Shown here: positions 33,579 through 46,233 of the stretch, one piece after another
How positions within the stretch are numbered: position 1 is the first letter of the stretch
Layout of the letters: every line of letters starts with the position of its first letter
DNA from: Orobanche coerulescens
Lineage: Eukaryota > Streptophyta > Magnoliopsida > Lamiales > Orobanchaceae
Direction: 5' to 3'
Length of the DNA stretch: 64,000 nucleotides
Assembly (NCBI GenBank): GCA_033398695.1
Contig: CM065814.1
Location: forward strand, 16,426,358-16,490,357
Translations under genes and position numbers: made by a program
Notes under the pieces: generated by a model
The model's input: the letters and a program-made list of their open reading frames with translations, nothing else
Databases searched by the model: none
Told to the model about the DNA's origin: nothing

Positions 33579-35123
33579 ATGGCGTTTCAAATCTCTCCAG
33601 CTGAAGTCCTTGCTCTCAACCGACCACCATTTTTTGATGGCGCGAATTTCATGACTTGGAAGAAGAAGATGTCGATATTCATTCGAGCTTACGACATCGA
33701 ACTTTGGAAAGTGATTTGTCTTGGTCCAAAAATTCCAACGAATTCCAACGGAATGCTTAAAAATTTTGAAGAATATGACGACTCCGATTGGAAAAACGAC
33801 CATTTCAATTGTAAGGCAACTCAACTCCTTTATTGTGCCTTAAATCCGGAAGAACACAACCGGATATCATCGTGTGATAGTGCCAAAGAAATCTGGAAAA
33901 TGATTGAGGTAACACACGAAGGTACGTCTCAAGTCAAAGAGACGAAGATAAACATGCTCCTTCACGATTATGAATTATTCCATATGAAGGACGACGAATC
34001 CATCTCGATTATGCTCGACCGATTTTCGGTCATCACTAATGGATTAGCATGTTTCGGAAAACCACTTTCGAGTAGTGAGAAAGTAAAGAAAATTCTCCGA
34101 TCACTACCTCGAGAATGGGACGGTACGGTTACGGTAATAATGGAATCCAAAGATTTAAATACTCTCGATTTTAGTGCTCTCGTTGGTTCTCTTATCAACT
34201 ACGAGATTGTCCTAAAATCTCGGAATGCCAAACCGAAACCGAAGGAGAGGTCGATAGCTTTCAAGGCTAAAATGTCGAAGAAGAAAGAAGAAACCCCGGT
34301 GGACGAAAGCGACGAAGAAATGGCATATTATGCCAAAAATATTAATAAGTTCCAACACTTATTAAACCGGAGGAAGAAGGACATTCAAACGAGCGAACCT
34401 AAGAAATTCGACAACGCTTGTCGATTATGTGGCAAACCAGGCCACTTTGCTAAGAACTGTCGAGTAAAGCAAAAGGAGGTTCTAATCGCAACATGGAGCG
34501 ATGAAGATCCCGATGAAGATTTTCTTGAACAAAATAATCTCGCGCTCATGGCCCGGAGTTCATTCGACGATAGCGACGTCGAAAGCCAAGTAAGTAATTC
34601 TTACGACGAACTTTTTGAAGCATTCGAGTTATTACATACGGACTATCAAAATGCTTTAAATGAAATTAAATCCCTCAAGTCTAAATATAAAACTTTGGAA
34701 ATTGAAAATTCCAAAATACTTGAGAAAGGGAAATTTGTCGAAATTGATCATTCGAAATGCCTTGAAAATGAAAATATTTTGAAAAGTGACCTTTTAAAAG
34801 TTCAAGATGAACTAAAAATTTTGACAAAGAAATTCTCGTGCGGCAACGATAAATTTGAACAAATATTATGTATTCAAAAATACACTCTAAATAAAGAGGG
34901 GTTAGGATTCAAACCACGTTCAAAAAACGAATCCGTCAATTTCAAAATACCCCGATGTGAAAAATGTTTGAAAATTGGGCATCACATTTCAAACTGCAAA
35001 AGCCCAAGACAAATGATAAAAATTAAAAAGATTTGGGTTCCTAAAGGAACAATTACTCCAAACGTCGTCTACGTTTCAAAAGAAAAACCAACTATAGGTT
35101 GGATCCCCAAAAATAAATTTTAA
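33579..35123 (+). CDS. gag: Copia Gag, array unit 1 (intact, 514 aa)
   Basis: ATG at 33579, 43 bp after the PBS; the only unit with an open frame. The start MAFQISPAEVLALNRPPFFD and GANFMTWKKKMSIFIRAYD are the N-terminal block of Copia Gags, followed by a UBN2-type region (residues about 60-190). A first zinc knuckle CRLCGKPGHFAKNC spans residues 281-294. An acidic stretch and a long coiled coil (about 340-425, rich in L/K/E) come next. A second knuckle, CEKCLKIGHHISNC, is at 460-473 and the tail has IWVPKGTITPNVVYVSKEKP. Coiled coil and length fit Sirevirus Gags. It would form particles and package RNA, but pol must come in trans. No protease site or pol frame follows the stop. Confidence 0.88.
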   Translation: MAFQISPAEVLALNRPPFFDGANFMTWKKKMSIFIRAYDIELWKVICLGPKIPTNSNGMLKNFEEYDDSDWKNDHFNCKATQLLYCALNPEEHNRISSCDSAKEIWKMIEVTHEGTSQVKETKINMLLHDYELFHMKDDESISIMLDRFSVITNGLACFGKPLSSSEKVKKILRSLPREWDGTVTVIMESKDLNTLDFSALVGSLINYEIVLKSRNAKPKPKERSIAFKAKMSKKKEETPVDESDEEMAYYAKNINKFQHLLNRRKKDIQTSEPKKFDNACRLCGKPGHFAKNCRVKQKEVLIATWSDEDPDEDFLEQNNLALMARSSFDDSDVESQVSNSYDELFEAFELLHTDYQNALNEIKSLKSKYKTLEIENSKILEKGKFVEIDHSKCLENENILKSDLLKVQDELKILTKKFSCGNDKFEQILCIQKYTLNKEGLGFKPRSKNESVNFKIPRCEKCLKIGHHISNCKSPRQMIKIKKIWVPKGTITPNVVYVSKEKPTIGWIPKNKF

Positions 35124-35495
35124 CAATTGATATCTTAAAAAGGGGGAGATAATACTTTCAGGGGGAGTATTTTTGCTTATTAATGCATATTCATTGGCAT
35201 CATGCATATACTCTATATTTTTTATATACTTTTTGATGAAGACAAAAAGGGGGAGAAGAAGATGAATTGATAAAAATAAGAAGAAGTCGAAAAGAAAAAG
35301 AAAGTATACAAAAAGGGGGAGTTAAAACGAAGGAGTTGAAAAATGAAGAAGTCGAAAAAGAAGAAAAAGAAAAGGATTGGAGAAACTAACGAAACGATCA
35401 AAGCCGAAAACTTTGATTCGTAGAAATATACATATATTATTTTTACAGATTATCCAATTCAAGAGTTGTTTTGTAATCATCAAAAAGGGGGAGAT
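35124..35495 (+). other. 3' region with four polypurine tracts, unit 1
   Basis: AAAAAGGGGGAG-type tracts lie at about 35138, 35248, 35306 and 35482; a further AGGGGGAG is near 35159. Only the last abuts an LTR (35496) and can be the working PPT. The rest between them is A-rich. All six units repeat this layout. Multiple PPT copies upstream of the 3' LTR are a known mark of Sireviruses. Confidence 0.8.
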
Positions 35496-36675
35496 TGTTG
35501 GAAAATTTATTCCACACATTATTTAATTTGTGTTTTGATGATTAAAGTTTCTAAACAACAAAACAACATTAAGGCGAAGCAAAACTACGATGCATACGAA
35601 GACGCAAAAAGTTGCAATCTGGACTGCATTAGCGCATGCTAAAGCATATATGTTAGCGCACGCTAACGGCATATCAGCCAAGTTCGAAGTAAGCTGAAGT
35701 GAAGTCAGCTGATGAGATAGCGCACGCTACTAGTTATCATTAACGCACGCTATCGAGCCTTGTTACCCTTGTGAAGAAATTCAAACACAGAATGACGTAT
35801 GGAATGAAATCAGCATTAGCGCACGCTACAATGAAGGATTAGCGCACGCTAAGAAGTTTGAATCAAGTCAATCAGAACGTTGGGAAAAGCAGGTCAAAGT
35901 CAGCATATCAAACGGATACTTTGACAATCCATGCAACAGATATATTGGATTAGCGCACGCTACAATGTGTTATTAACGCACGCTAATACGTACGTAAGGC
36001 AGAAGGCATAACGTACGCTAAAGAAGAAACGAAGCTACTGGTCTGAAACTGGGAACAGTCTAGCGCACGCTAAGATATTAGCGCACGCTACCAGAGGAAG
36101 GCCAGCGCACGCTAGCAAGTCAAAACAGCCAGCAACGGCTAGTTTATGGGAAATGCCTATAAATACCATTCCTATGGTATTGTTTGAGTACAACAACTTC
36201 AAGCAAACGAGATATTCATCTGATAATCATACACTTACATTGTTGTAATATTGAGCTATATATTGCTAGTTTGAGTGTTTATACATTCAACATTATACAC
36301 GAGCGAGAAAAAGAAAAGATACGATTTGATTCGGTGTTATTAGGATCAAGGATCCGGCATTGTTAGAATCACAATCGCTATCTTAGTGAGGTTTATCTAG
36401 TACCGATAGAAAGCTAGAGTGGTTGATTCCGTATCCAATAGAAAAGGAAAAACGGTTTTACTCGGACCGATAGAAGACGAGCTTGTAACGGTAATCTCTC
36501 GACCGATAGAAGAGAGGCGTAGAGGTTTTGATCGTAAGCCTAAGGAAAAAGATACATCGAGAGAGGACGTAGGCTTCGTTAATAGCCGAACCTCTATAAA
36601 TCCCTGTATGATTTATTTTCCGCGATTTATCTACGCTTCCGCAAACGGCGCAAATATCCGAATCCGTACCCAACA
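35496..36675 (+). repeat. Array LTR 2 (1180 bp)
   Basis: Shares GGAAAATTTATTCC at the start, CTACTGGTCTG in U3 and the absence of the AAGAAGGTT insert with LTR 4. TATA at 36158-36165; PBS at 36678. Confidence 0.92.
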
Positions 36676-36732
36676 ATTGGTATCGGAGCGGTACTCCAAT
36701 ACGCGGCTTAACATCCGAGGAGAAGATCCAAA

Positions 36733-38277
36733 ATGGCGTTTCAAATCTCTCCAGCTGAAGGCCTTGCTCTCAACCGACCACCATTTTTTGATGGCGCGAA
36801 TTTCATGACTTGGAAGAAGAAGATGTCGATATTCATTCGAGCTTACGACCTCGAACTTTGGAAGGTGATTTGTCTTGGTCCAAAAATTCCAACGAATTCC
36901 AACGGAACGCTTAAAACTTTTGAAGAATATGACGACTCCGATTGGAAAACCGACCATTTCAATTGTAAGGCAACTCAACTCCTTTATTATGCCTTAAATC
37001 CGGAAGAACACAACCGGATATCATCGTGTGATAGTGCCAAAGAAATCTGAAAAATGCTTGAGGTAACACACGAAGGTACGTCTCAAGTCAAAGAGACGAA
37101 GATAAACATGCTCCTTCACGATTATGAATTATTCCATATGAAGGACGACGAATCCATCTCGATTATGCTCGACCGATTTTCGGTCATCACTAATGGATTA
37201 GCATGTTTCGGAAAACCACTTTCGAGTAGTGAGAAAGTAAAGAAAATTCTCCGATCACTACCTCGAGAATGGGACGGTACGGTTACGGCAATAATGGAAT
37301 CCAAAGATTTAAATACTCTCGATTTTAGTGCTCTCGTTGGTTCTCTTATCAACTACGAGATTGTCCTAAAATCTCGGAATGCCAAACCGAAACCGAAGGA
37401 GAGGTCGATAGCTTTCAAGGCTAAAATGTCGAAGAAGAAAGAAGAAACCCCGGTGGACGAAAGCGACGAAGAAATGGCATATTATGCCAAAAATATTAAT
37501 AAGTTCCAACACTTATTAAACCGGAGGAAGAAGGACATTCAAACGGGCGAACCTAAGAAATTCGACAACACTTGTCGATTATGTGGCAAACCAGGCCACT
37601 TTGCTAAGAACTGTCGAGTAAAGCAAAAGGAGGTTCTAATCGCAACATGGAGCGACGAAGATCCCGATGAAGATTTTCTTGAACAAAATAATCTCGCGCT
37701 CATGGCCCGGAGTTCATTCGATGATAGCGACGTCGAAAGCCAAGTAAGTAATTCTTACGACGAACTTTTTGAAGCATTCGAGTTATTACATACGGACTAT
37801 CAAAATGCTTTAAATGAAATTAAATCCCTCAAGTCTAAATATAAAACTTTGGAAATTGAAAATTCCAAAATACTTGAGAAAGGGAAATTTGTCGAAATTG
37901 ATCATTCGAAATGCCTTGAAAATGAAAATATTTTGAAAAATGACCTTTTAAAAGTTCAAGATGAACTAAAAATTTTGACAAAGAAATTCTCGTGCGGCAA
38001 CGATAAATTTGAACAAATGTTATGCATTCAAAAATACACTCTAAATAAAGAGGGGTTAGGATTCAAACCACGTTCAAAAAACGAATCCGTCAATTTCAAA
38101 ATACCCCGATGTGAAAAATGTTTGAAAATTGGGCATCACATTTCAAACTGCAAAAGCCCAAGACGGACGATAAAAATTAAAAAGATTTGGGTTCCTAAAG
38201 GAACAATTACTCCAAACGTCGTCTACGTTTCAAAAGAAAAACCAACTATAGGTTGGATCCCCAAAAATAAATTTTAA
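36733..38277 (+). pseudogene. gag: Copia gag, unit 2 (nonsense codon at residue 106)
   Basis: Same length and frame as unit 1. Trp106 (TGG) is TGA at 37048-37050; downstream the frame is open to 38277 with both zinc knuckles and coiled coil. Has Gly10 and MLEVT after the stop, as in units 4, 5 and 6, against Val10 and MIEVT in units 1 and 3. Confidence 0.9.
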
Positions 38278-38647
38278 CAATTGATATCTTAAAAAGGGGG
38301 AGATAATACTTTTAGGGGGAGTATTTTTGCTTATTAATGCATATTCATTGGCATCATGTATATACTCTATATTTTTTATATACTTTTTGATGAAGACAAA
38401 AAGGGGGAGAAGAAGATGAATTGATAAAAATGAGAAGAAGTCGAAAAGAAAGAAAGCATACAAAAAGGGAGAGTTAAAACGAAGGAGTTGAAAAATGAAG
38501 AAGTCGAAAAAGAAGAAAAAGAAAAGGATTGGAGAAACTAACGAAACGATCAAAGCCGAAAACTTTGATTCGTAGAAATATACATATATTATTTTTACAG
38601 ATTATCCAATTCAAGAGTTGTTTTGTAATCATCAAAAAGGGGGAGAT

Positions 38648-39848
38648 TGTTGGAATATTTATTCCACACATTATTTAATTTGTGTTTTGATGATTAAAGT
38701 TTGTAAACAACAAAAAAACATTAAGGCGAAGCAAAACGACGATGCAGACGAAGACGCAAAAAGTTGCAATCTGGACTGCATTAGCGCACGCTAAAGCATA
38801 TATGTTAGCGCACTCTAACGGCATATCAGCCAAGTTCGAAGTAAGCTGAAGTGAAGTCAGCTGATGAGATAGCGCACGCAACTAGTTATCATTAACGCAC
38901 GCTATCGAGCCTTGTTACTGTTGTGAAGGAATTCAAACACAGAATGACGTATGCAATGAAATCAGCATTAGCGCACGCTACAATGAAGGATTAGCGCATG
39001 CTAAGAAGTTTTAATCAAGTCAATCAGAATGTTGGGAAAAGCAGGTCAAAGTCAGCATATCAAACGGATACTTTGACAATCCATGCAACGGATATATTGG
39101 ATTAGCGCACGCTACAATGTGTTATTAACGCACGCTAATACAAGAAGGTTACGTACGTAAGGCAGAAGGCATAACGTACGCTAAAGAAGAAACGGTTACC
39201 GGATCAAATCGGGAATGTCTAGCGCACGCCATGAGCACGCTAAGATATTATCGCACGCTACCAGAGGAAGGCTAGCGCACGCTAGCAAGTCAAAACAGCC
39301 AGCAACGGCTAGTTTATGGGAAATGCCTATAAATACCATTCCTATGGTATTGTTTGAGAACAACAACTTCAAGCAAACGAGATATTCATCTGAGAATCAT
39401 ACACTTACATTGTTGTTGTAATATTGAGCTATATATTGTTAGTTTGAGTGTTTATACATTCAACATTATACACGAGCGAGAAAAAGAAAAGATACGATTT
39501 GATTCGGTGTTATTAGGATCAAGGATCCGGCATTGTTAGAATCACAATCGCTATCTTAGTGAGGTTTATATAGTACCGATAGAAAGCTAGAGTGGTTGAT
39601 TCCTTATCCAATAGAAAAGGAAAAACGGTTTTACTCGGACCGATAGAAGACGAGCTTGTAACGGTAATCCCTCGACCGATAGAAGAGAGGCGTAGAGGTT
39701 TTGATATTAAGCCTAAGGAAAAAGATACATCGAGAGAGGACGTAAGCTTCGTTAATAGCCGAACCTCTATAAATCCCTGTGTGATTTATTTTCCGCGATT
39801 TATTTACGCTTCCGCAAACGGCGCAAATATCCGAATCCGTACCCAACA
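38648..39848 (+). repeat. Array LTR 3 (1201 bp)
   Basis: Shares CGCACGCAACTAG, AACAAAAAAACATT and GAGAACAACAAC with LTR 1. A 30-bp patch at 39191-39220 (GGTTACCGGATCAAATCGGG) replaces the sequence found in LTRs 1, 2, 4 and 7. 38278-38647 is the multi-PPT region of unit 2. Confidence 0.92.
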
Positions 39849-39905
39849 ATTGGTATCGGAGCGGTACTCCAATACGCGGCTTAACATCCGAGGAGAAGAT
39901 CCAAA

Positions 39906-41450
39906 ATGGCATTTCAAATCTCTCAAGCCGAAGTCCTTGCTCTCAACCGACCACCATTTTTTGATGGCGCGAATTTCATGACTTGGAAGAAGAAGATGTC
40001 GATATTCATTCGAGCTTACGACATCGAACTTTGGAAGGTGATTTGTCTTGGTCCAAAAATTCCAACGAATTCCAACGGAACGCTTAAAACTTTTGAAGAA
40101 TATGACGACTCCGATTGGAAAAATGACCATTTCAATTGTAAGGCAACTCAACTCCTTTATTGTGCCTTAAATCCGGAAGAACACAACCGGATATCATCGT
40201 GTGATAGTGCCAAAGAAATCTGGAAAATGATTGAGGTAACACACGAAGGTACGTCTCAAGTCAAAGAGACGAAGATAAACATGCTCCTTCACGATTATGA
40301 ATTATTCCATATGAAGGACGACGAATCCATCTCGATTATGCTCGACTGATTTTCGGTCATTACTAATGGATTAGCATGTTTCGGAAAACCACTTTCGAGT
40401 AGTGAGAAAGTAAAGAAAATTCTCCGATCACTACCTCGAGAATGGGACGGTACGGTTACGGAAATAATGGAATCCAAAGATTTAAATACTCTTGATTTTA
40501 GTGCTCTCGTTGGTTCTCTTATCAACTACGAGATTTTCCTAAAATCTCGGAATGCCAAACCGAAACCGAAGGAGAGGTCGATAGCTTTCAAGGCTAAAAT
40601 GTCGAAGAAGAAAGAAGAAACCCCGGTGGACGAAAGCGACGAAGAAATGGCATATTATGCCAAAAATATTAATAAGTTCCAACACTTATTAAACCGGAGG
40701 AAGAAGGACATTCAAATGGGTGAACCTAAGAAATTCGACAACGCTTGTCGATTATGTGGCAAACCAGGCCACCTTTCTAAGAACTGTCGAGTAAAGCAAA
40801 AGTAGGTTCTAATCGCAACATGGAGCGACGAAGATCCCGATGAAGATTTTCTTGAACAAAATAATCTCGCGCTCATGGCCCGGAGTTCATTCGACGATAG
40901 CGACGTCGAAAGCCAAGTAAGTAATTCTTACGACGAACTTTTTGAAGCATTCGAGTTATTACATACGGACTATCAAAATGCTTTAAATGAAATTAAATCC
41001 CTCAAGTCTAAATATAAAACTTTGGAAATTGAAAATTCCAAAATACTTGAGAAAGGGAAATTTGTCGAAATTGATCATTCGAAATGCCTTGAAAATGAAA
41101 ATATTTTGAAAAATGACCTTTTAAAAGTTCAAGATGAACTAAAAATTTTGACAAAGAAATTCTCGTGCGGCAACGATAAATTTGAACAAATGTTATGCAT
41201 TCAAAAATACACTCTAAATAAAGAGGGGTTAGGATTCAAACCACGTTCAAAAAACGAATCCGTCAATTTCAAAATACCCCGATGTGAAAAATGTTTGAAA
41301 ATTGGGCATCACATTTTAAACTGCAAAAGCCCAAGACAGACGATAAAAATTAAAAAGATTTGGGTTCCTAAAGGAACAATTACTCCAAACGTCGTCTACG
41401 TTTCAAAAGAAAAACCAACTATAGGTTGGATCCCCAAAAATAAATTTTAA
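39906..41450 (+). pseudogene. gag: Copia gag, unit 3 (two nonsense codons)
   Basis: Stops at 40347-40349 (CGA to TGA) and 40803-40805 (GAG to TAG); the rest is in frame. The first knuckle reads CRLCGKPGHLSKNC. Val10 and MIEVT place it with unit 1. Confidence 0.9.
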
Positions 41451-41822
41451 CAATTGATATCTTAAAAAGGGGGAGATAATACTTTCAGGGGGAGTATTTT
41501 TGCTTATTAATGCATATTCATTGGCATCATGCATATACTCTATATTTTTTATATACTTTTTGATGAAGACAAAAAGGGGGAGAAGAAGATGAATTGATAA
41601 AAATAAGAAAAAGTCGAAAAGAAAAAGAAAGCATACAAAAAGGGGGAGTTAAAACGAAGGAGTTGAAAAATGAAGAAGTCGAAAAAGAAGAAAAAGAAAA
41701 GGATTGGAGAAACTAACGAAACGATCAAAGCCGAAAACTTTGATTCGTAGAAATATACATATATTATTTTTACAGATTATCCAATTCAAGAGTTGTTTTG
41801 TAATCATCAAAAAGGGGGAGAT

Positions 41823-43013
41823 TGTTGGAAAATTTATTCCACACATTATTTAATTTGTGTTTTGATGATTAAAGTTTCTAAACAACAAAACAACATTAAG
41901 GCGAAGCAAAACGACGATGCAGACGAAGACGCAAGAAGTTGCAATCTGGACTGCATTAGCGCACGCTAAAGCATATATGTTAGCGCACGCTAACGGCATA
42001 TCAGCCAAGTTCGAAGTAAGCTGAAGTGAAGTCAGCTGATGAGATAGCGCACGCTACTAGTTATCATTAATGCACGCTATCGAGCCTTGTTACCGTTGTG
42101 AAGGAATTCAAACACAGAATGACGTATGCAATGAAATTATCATTACCGCACGCTACAATGAAGGATTAGCGCACGCTAAGAAGTTTGAATCAAGTCAATC
42201 AGAACGTTGGGAAAAGCAGGTCAAAGTCAGCATATCAAACGGATACTTTGACAATCCATGCAACAGATATATTGGATTTGCGCACGCTACAATGTGTTAT
42301 TAACGCACGCTAATACGTACGTAAGGCAGAAGGCATAACGTACGCTAAAGAAGAAACGAAGCTACTGGTCTGAAACTGGGAACAGTCTAGCGAACGCTAC
42401 AGGCATGCTAAGATATTAGCGCACGCTACCAGAGGAAGGCTAGCGCACGCTAGCAAGTCAAAACAGCCAGCAACGGCTAGTTTATGGGAAATGCCTATAA
42501 ATACCATTCCTATGGTATTGTTTGAGTACAACAACTTCAAGCAAACGAGATATTCATCTGAGAATCATACACTTACATTGTTGTAATATTGAGCTATATA
42601 TTGTTAGTTTGAGTGTTTATACATTCAACATTATACACGAGCGAGAAAAAGAAAAGATACGATTTGATTCGGTGTTATTAGGATCAAGGATCCGGCATTG
42701 TTAGAATCACAATCGCTATCTTAGTGAGGTTTATCTAGTACCGATAGAAAGCTAGAGTGGTTGATTCCTTATCCAATAGAAAAGAAAAAACGGTTTTACT
42801 CGGACCGATAGAAGACGAGCTTGTAACGGTAATCCCTCGACCGATAGAAGAGAGGCGTAGAGGTTTTGATCTTAAGCCTAAGGAAAAAGATACATCGAGA
42901 GAGGACGTAGGCTTCGTTAATAGCCGAACCTCTATAAATCCCTGTATGATTTATTTTCCACGATTTATCAACGCTTCCGCAAACGGCGCAAATATCCGAA
43001 TCCGTACCCAATA
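41823..43013 (+). repeat. Array LTR 4 (1191 bp), terminal CA changed to TA
   Basis: Marker variants as in LTR 2. The 3' end reads ...CCCAATA where the others read ...CCCAACA. The leader after it lacks ten bases present in the other units. 41451-41822 is the multi-PPT region of unit 3. Confidence 0.92.
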
Positions 43014-43060
43014 ATTGGTATCGGAGCGGTGCGGCTTAACATCCGAGGAGAAGATCCAAA

Positions 43061-44605
43061 ATGGCGTTTCAAATCTCTCCAGCTGAAGGCCTTGCTCTCA
43101 ACCGACCACCATTTTTTGATGGCGCGAATTTTATGACTTGGAAGAAAAAGATGTCGATATTCATTCGAGCTTACGACATCGAACTTTGGAAGGTGATTTG
43201 TCTTGGTCCAAAAATTCCAACGAATTCCAACGGAACGCTTAAAACTTTTGAAGAATATGACGACTCCGATTGGAAAACCGACCATTTCAATTGTAAGGCA
43301 ACTCAACTCCTTTATTGTGCCTTAAATCCGGAAGAACACAACCGGATATCATCGTGTGATAGTGCCAAAGAAATCTGAAAAATGCTTGAGGTAACACACG
43401 AAGGTACGTCTCAAGTCAAAGAGAAGAAGATAAACATGCTCCTTCACGATTATGAATTATTCCATATGAAGGACGACGAGTCCATCTCGATTATGCTCGA
43501 CCGATGTTCGGTCATCACTAATGGATTAGCATGTTTCGGAAAACCGCTTTCGAGTAGTGAGAAAGTAAAGAAAATTCTCCAATCACTACCTCGAGAATGG
43601 GACGGTACGGTTACGGCAATAATGGAATCCAAAGATTTAAATACTCTCGATTTTAGTGCTCTCGTTGGTTCTCTTATCAACTACGAGATTGTCCTAAAAT
43701 CTCGGAATGCCAAACCGAAACCGAAGGAGAGATCGATAGCTTTCAAGGCTAAAATGTCGAAGAAGAAAGAAGAAACCCCGGTGGACGAAAGCGACGAAGA
43801 AATGGCATATTATGCCAAAAATATTAATAAGTTCCAACACTTATTAAACCGGAGGAAGAAGGACATTCAAACGGGTGAACCTAAGAAATTCGACAACGCT
43901 TGTCGATTATGTGGCAAACCAAGCCACTTTGCTAAGAACTGTCGAGTAAAGCAAAAGTAGGTTCTAATCGCAACATGGAGCGACGAAGATCCCGATGAAG
44001 ATTTTCTTGAACAAAATAATCTCGCGCTCATGGCCAGGAGTTCATTCGACGATAGCGATGTCGAAAGCCAAGTAAGTAATTCTTACGACGAACTTTTTGA
44101 AGCATTCGAGTTATTACATACGGGCTATCAAAATGCTTTAAATGAAATTAAATCCCTCAAGTCTAAATATAAAACTTTGGAAATTGAAAATTCCAAAATA
44201 CTTGAGAAAGGGAAATTTGTCGAAATTGATCATTCGAAATGCCTTGAAAATGAAAATATTTTGAAAAATGACCTTTTAAAAGTTCAAGATGAACTAAAAA
44301 TTTTGACAAAGAAATTCTCGTGCGGCAACGATAAATTTTAACAAATGTTATGCATTCAAAAATACACTCTAAATAAAGAGGGGTTATGATTCAAACCACG
44401 TTCAAAAAACGAATCCGTCAATTTCAAAATACCCCAATGTGAAAAATGTTTGAAAATTGGGCATCACATTTCAAACTGCAAAAGCCCAAGACGGACGATA
44501 AAAATTAAAAAGATTTGGGTTCCTAAAGGAACAATTACTCCAAACGTCGTCTAGGTTTCAAAAGGAAAACCAACTATAGGTTGGATCCCCAAAAATAAAT
44601 TTTAA
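43061..44605 (+). pseudogene. gag: Copia gag, unit 4 (most damaged, at least five nonsense codons)
   Basis: Stops at 43376-43378 (Trp106, TGA, as in units 2 and 5), 43958-43960 (as in unit 3, GAG to TAG), 44339-44341 (GAA to TAA), near 44387 (GGA to TGA) and near 44552 (TAC to TAG). No indels are needed to follow the frame. Confidence 0.9.
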
Positions 44606-44976
44606 CAATTGATATCTTAAAAAGGGGGAGATAATACTTTCAGGGGGAGTATTTTTGCTTATTAATGCATATTCATTGGCATCATGCATATACTCTATAT
44701 TTTTTATATACTTTTTGATGAAGACAAAAAGGGGGAGAAGAAGATGAATTGATAAAAATGAGAAGAAGTCGAAAAGAAAAAGAAAGCATACAAAAAGGGG
44801 AGTTAAAACGAAGGAGTTGAAAAATGAAGAAGTCGAAAAAGAAGAAAAAGAAAAGGATTGGAGAAACTAACGAAACGATCAAAGCCGAAAACTTTGATTA
44901 GTAGAAATATACATATATTATTTTTACAGATTATCCAATTCAAGAGTTGTTTTGTAATCATCAAAAAGGGGGAGAT

Positions 44977-46176
44977 TGTTGGAATATTTATTCCACACAT
45001 TATTTAATTTGTGTTTTGATGATTAAAGTTTCTAAACAACCAAACAACATTAAGGCGAAGCAAAACGGCGATGCAGACGAAGACGCAAAAAGTTGCAATC
45101 TGGACTGCATTAGCGCACGCTAAAGCATATATGTTAGCGCACGCTAACGGCATATCAGCCAAGTTCGAAGTAAGCTGAAGTGAAGTCAGCTGATGAGATA
45201 GCGCACGCTACTAGTTATCATTAACGCACGCTATCGAGCCTTGTTACCGTTGTGAAGGAATTCAAACACATAATGACGTATGCAATGAAATCAGCATTAG
45301 CGCACGCTACAATGAAGGATTAGCGCACGCTAAGAAGTTTGAATCAAGTCAATCAGAACGTTGGGAAAAGCAGGTCAAAGTCAGCATATCAAACGGATAC
45401 TTTGACAATCCATGCAACGGATATATTGGATTAGCGCACGCTACAATGTGTTATTAACGCACGCTAATACAAGAAGGTTACGTACGTAAGGCAGAAGGCA
45501 TAACGTACGCTAAAGAAGAAACAAAGCTACCGGATCGGCGAGCAGTCTAGCGCACGCTACAGGCACGCTAAGATATTAGCGCACGCTACCAGAGGAAGGC
45601 TAGCGCATGCTAGCAAGTCAAAATAGCCAGCAACGGCTAGTTTATGGGAAATGCCTATAAATACCAATCCTATGGTATTGTTTGAGTACAACAACTTCAA
45701 GCAAACGAGATATTCATCTGAGAATCATACACTTACATTGTTGTTGTAATATTGAGCTATATATTGTTAGTTTGAGTGTTTATACATTCAACATTATACA
45801 CGAGCGAGAAAAAGAAAAGATACGATTTGATTCGGTGTTATTAGGATCAAGGATCCGGTATTGTTAGAATCACAATCGCTATCTTAGTGAGGTTTATCTA
45901 GTGCCGATAGAAAGCTAGAGTGGTTGATTCCTTATCCAATAGAAAAGGAAAAACGGTTTTACTCGGACCGATAGAAGACGAGCTTGTAACGGTAATCCCT
46001 CGACCGATAGAAGAGAGGCGTAGAGGTTTTGATCTTAAGCCTAAGGAAAAAGATACATCGAGAGAGGACGTAGGCTTCGTTAATAGCCGAACCTCTATAA
46101 ATCCCTGTGTGATTTATTTTCCGCGATTTATTTACGCTTCCGCAAATGGCGCAAATATCCGAATCCGTACCCAACA
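44977..46176 (+). repeat. Array LTR 5 (1200 bp)
   Basis: Has the AAGAAGGTT insert and GAGTACAACAAC typical of LTRs 5-7. The variable patch (45521-45548) reads AAGCTACCGGATCGGCGAGC. 44606-44976 is the multi-PPT region of unit 4. Confidence 0.92.
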
Positions 46177-46233
46177 ATTGGTATCGGAGAGATACTCCAA
46201 TACGCGGCTTAACATCCGAGGAGAAGATCCAAA

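Noticed and set aside
33265..33654. 129-codon open frame across U5, PBS and the gag start, open in four of the six Copia units
   Set aside because: It starts at GTG and has no upstream ATG in most units (only unit 1 has an internal ATG). Its conservation follows from the near identity of the units, and two units break it.
33477..33824. 115-codon minus-strand frame repeated opposite every gag start
   Set aside because: It is the shadow of gag on the other strand, with no promoter or homology of its own.
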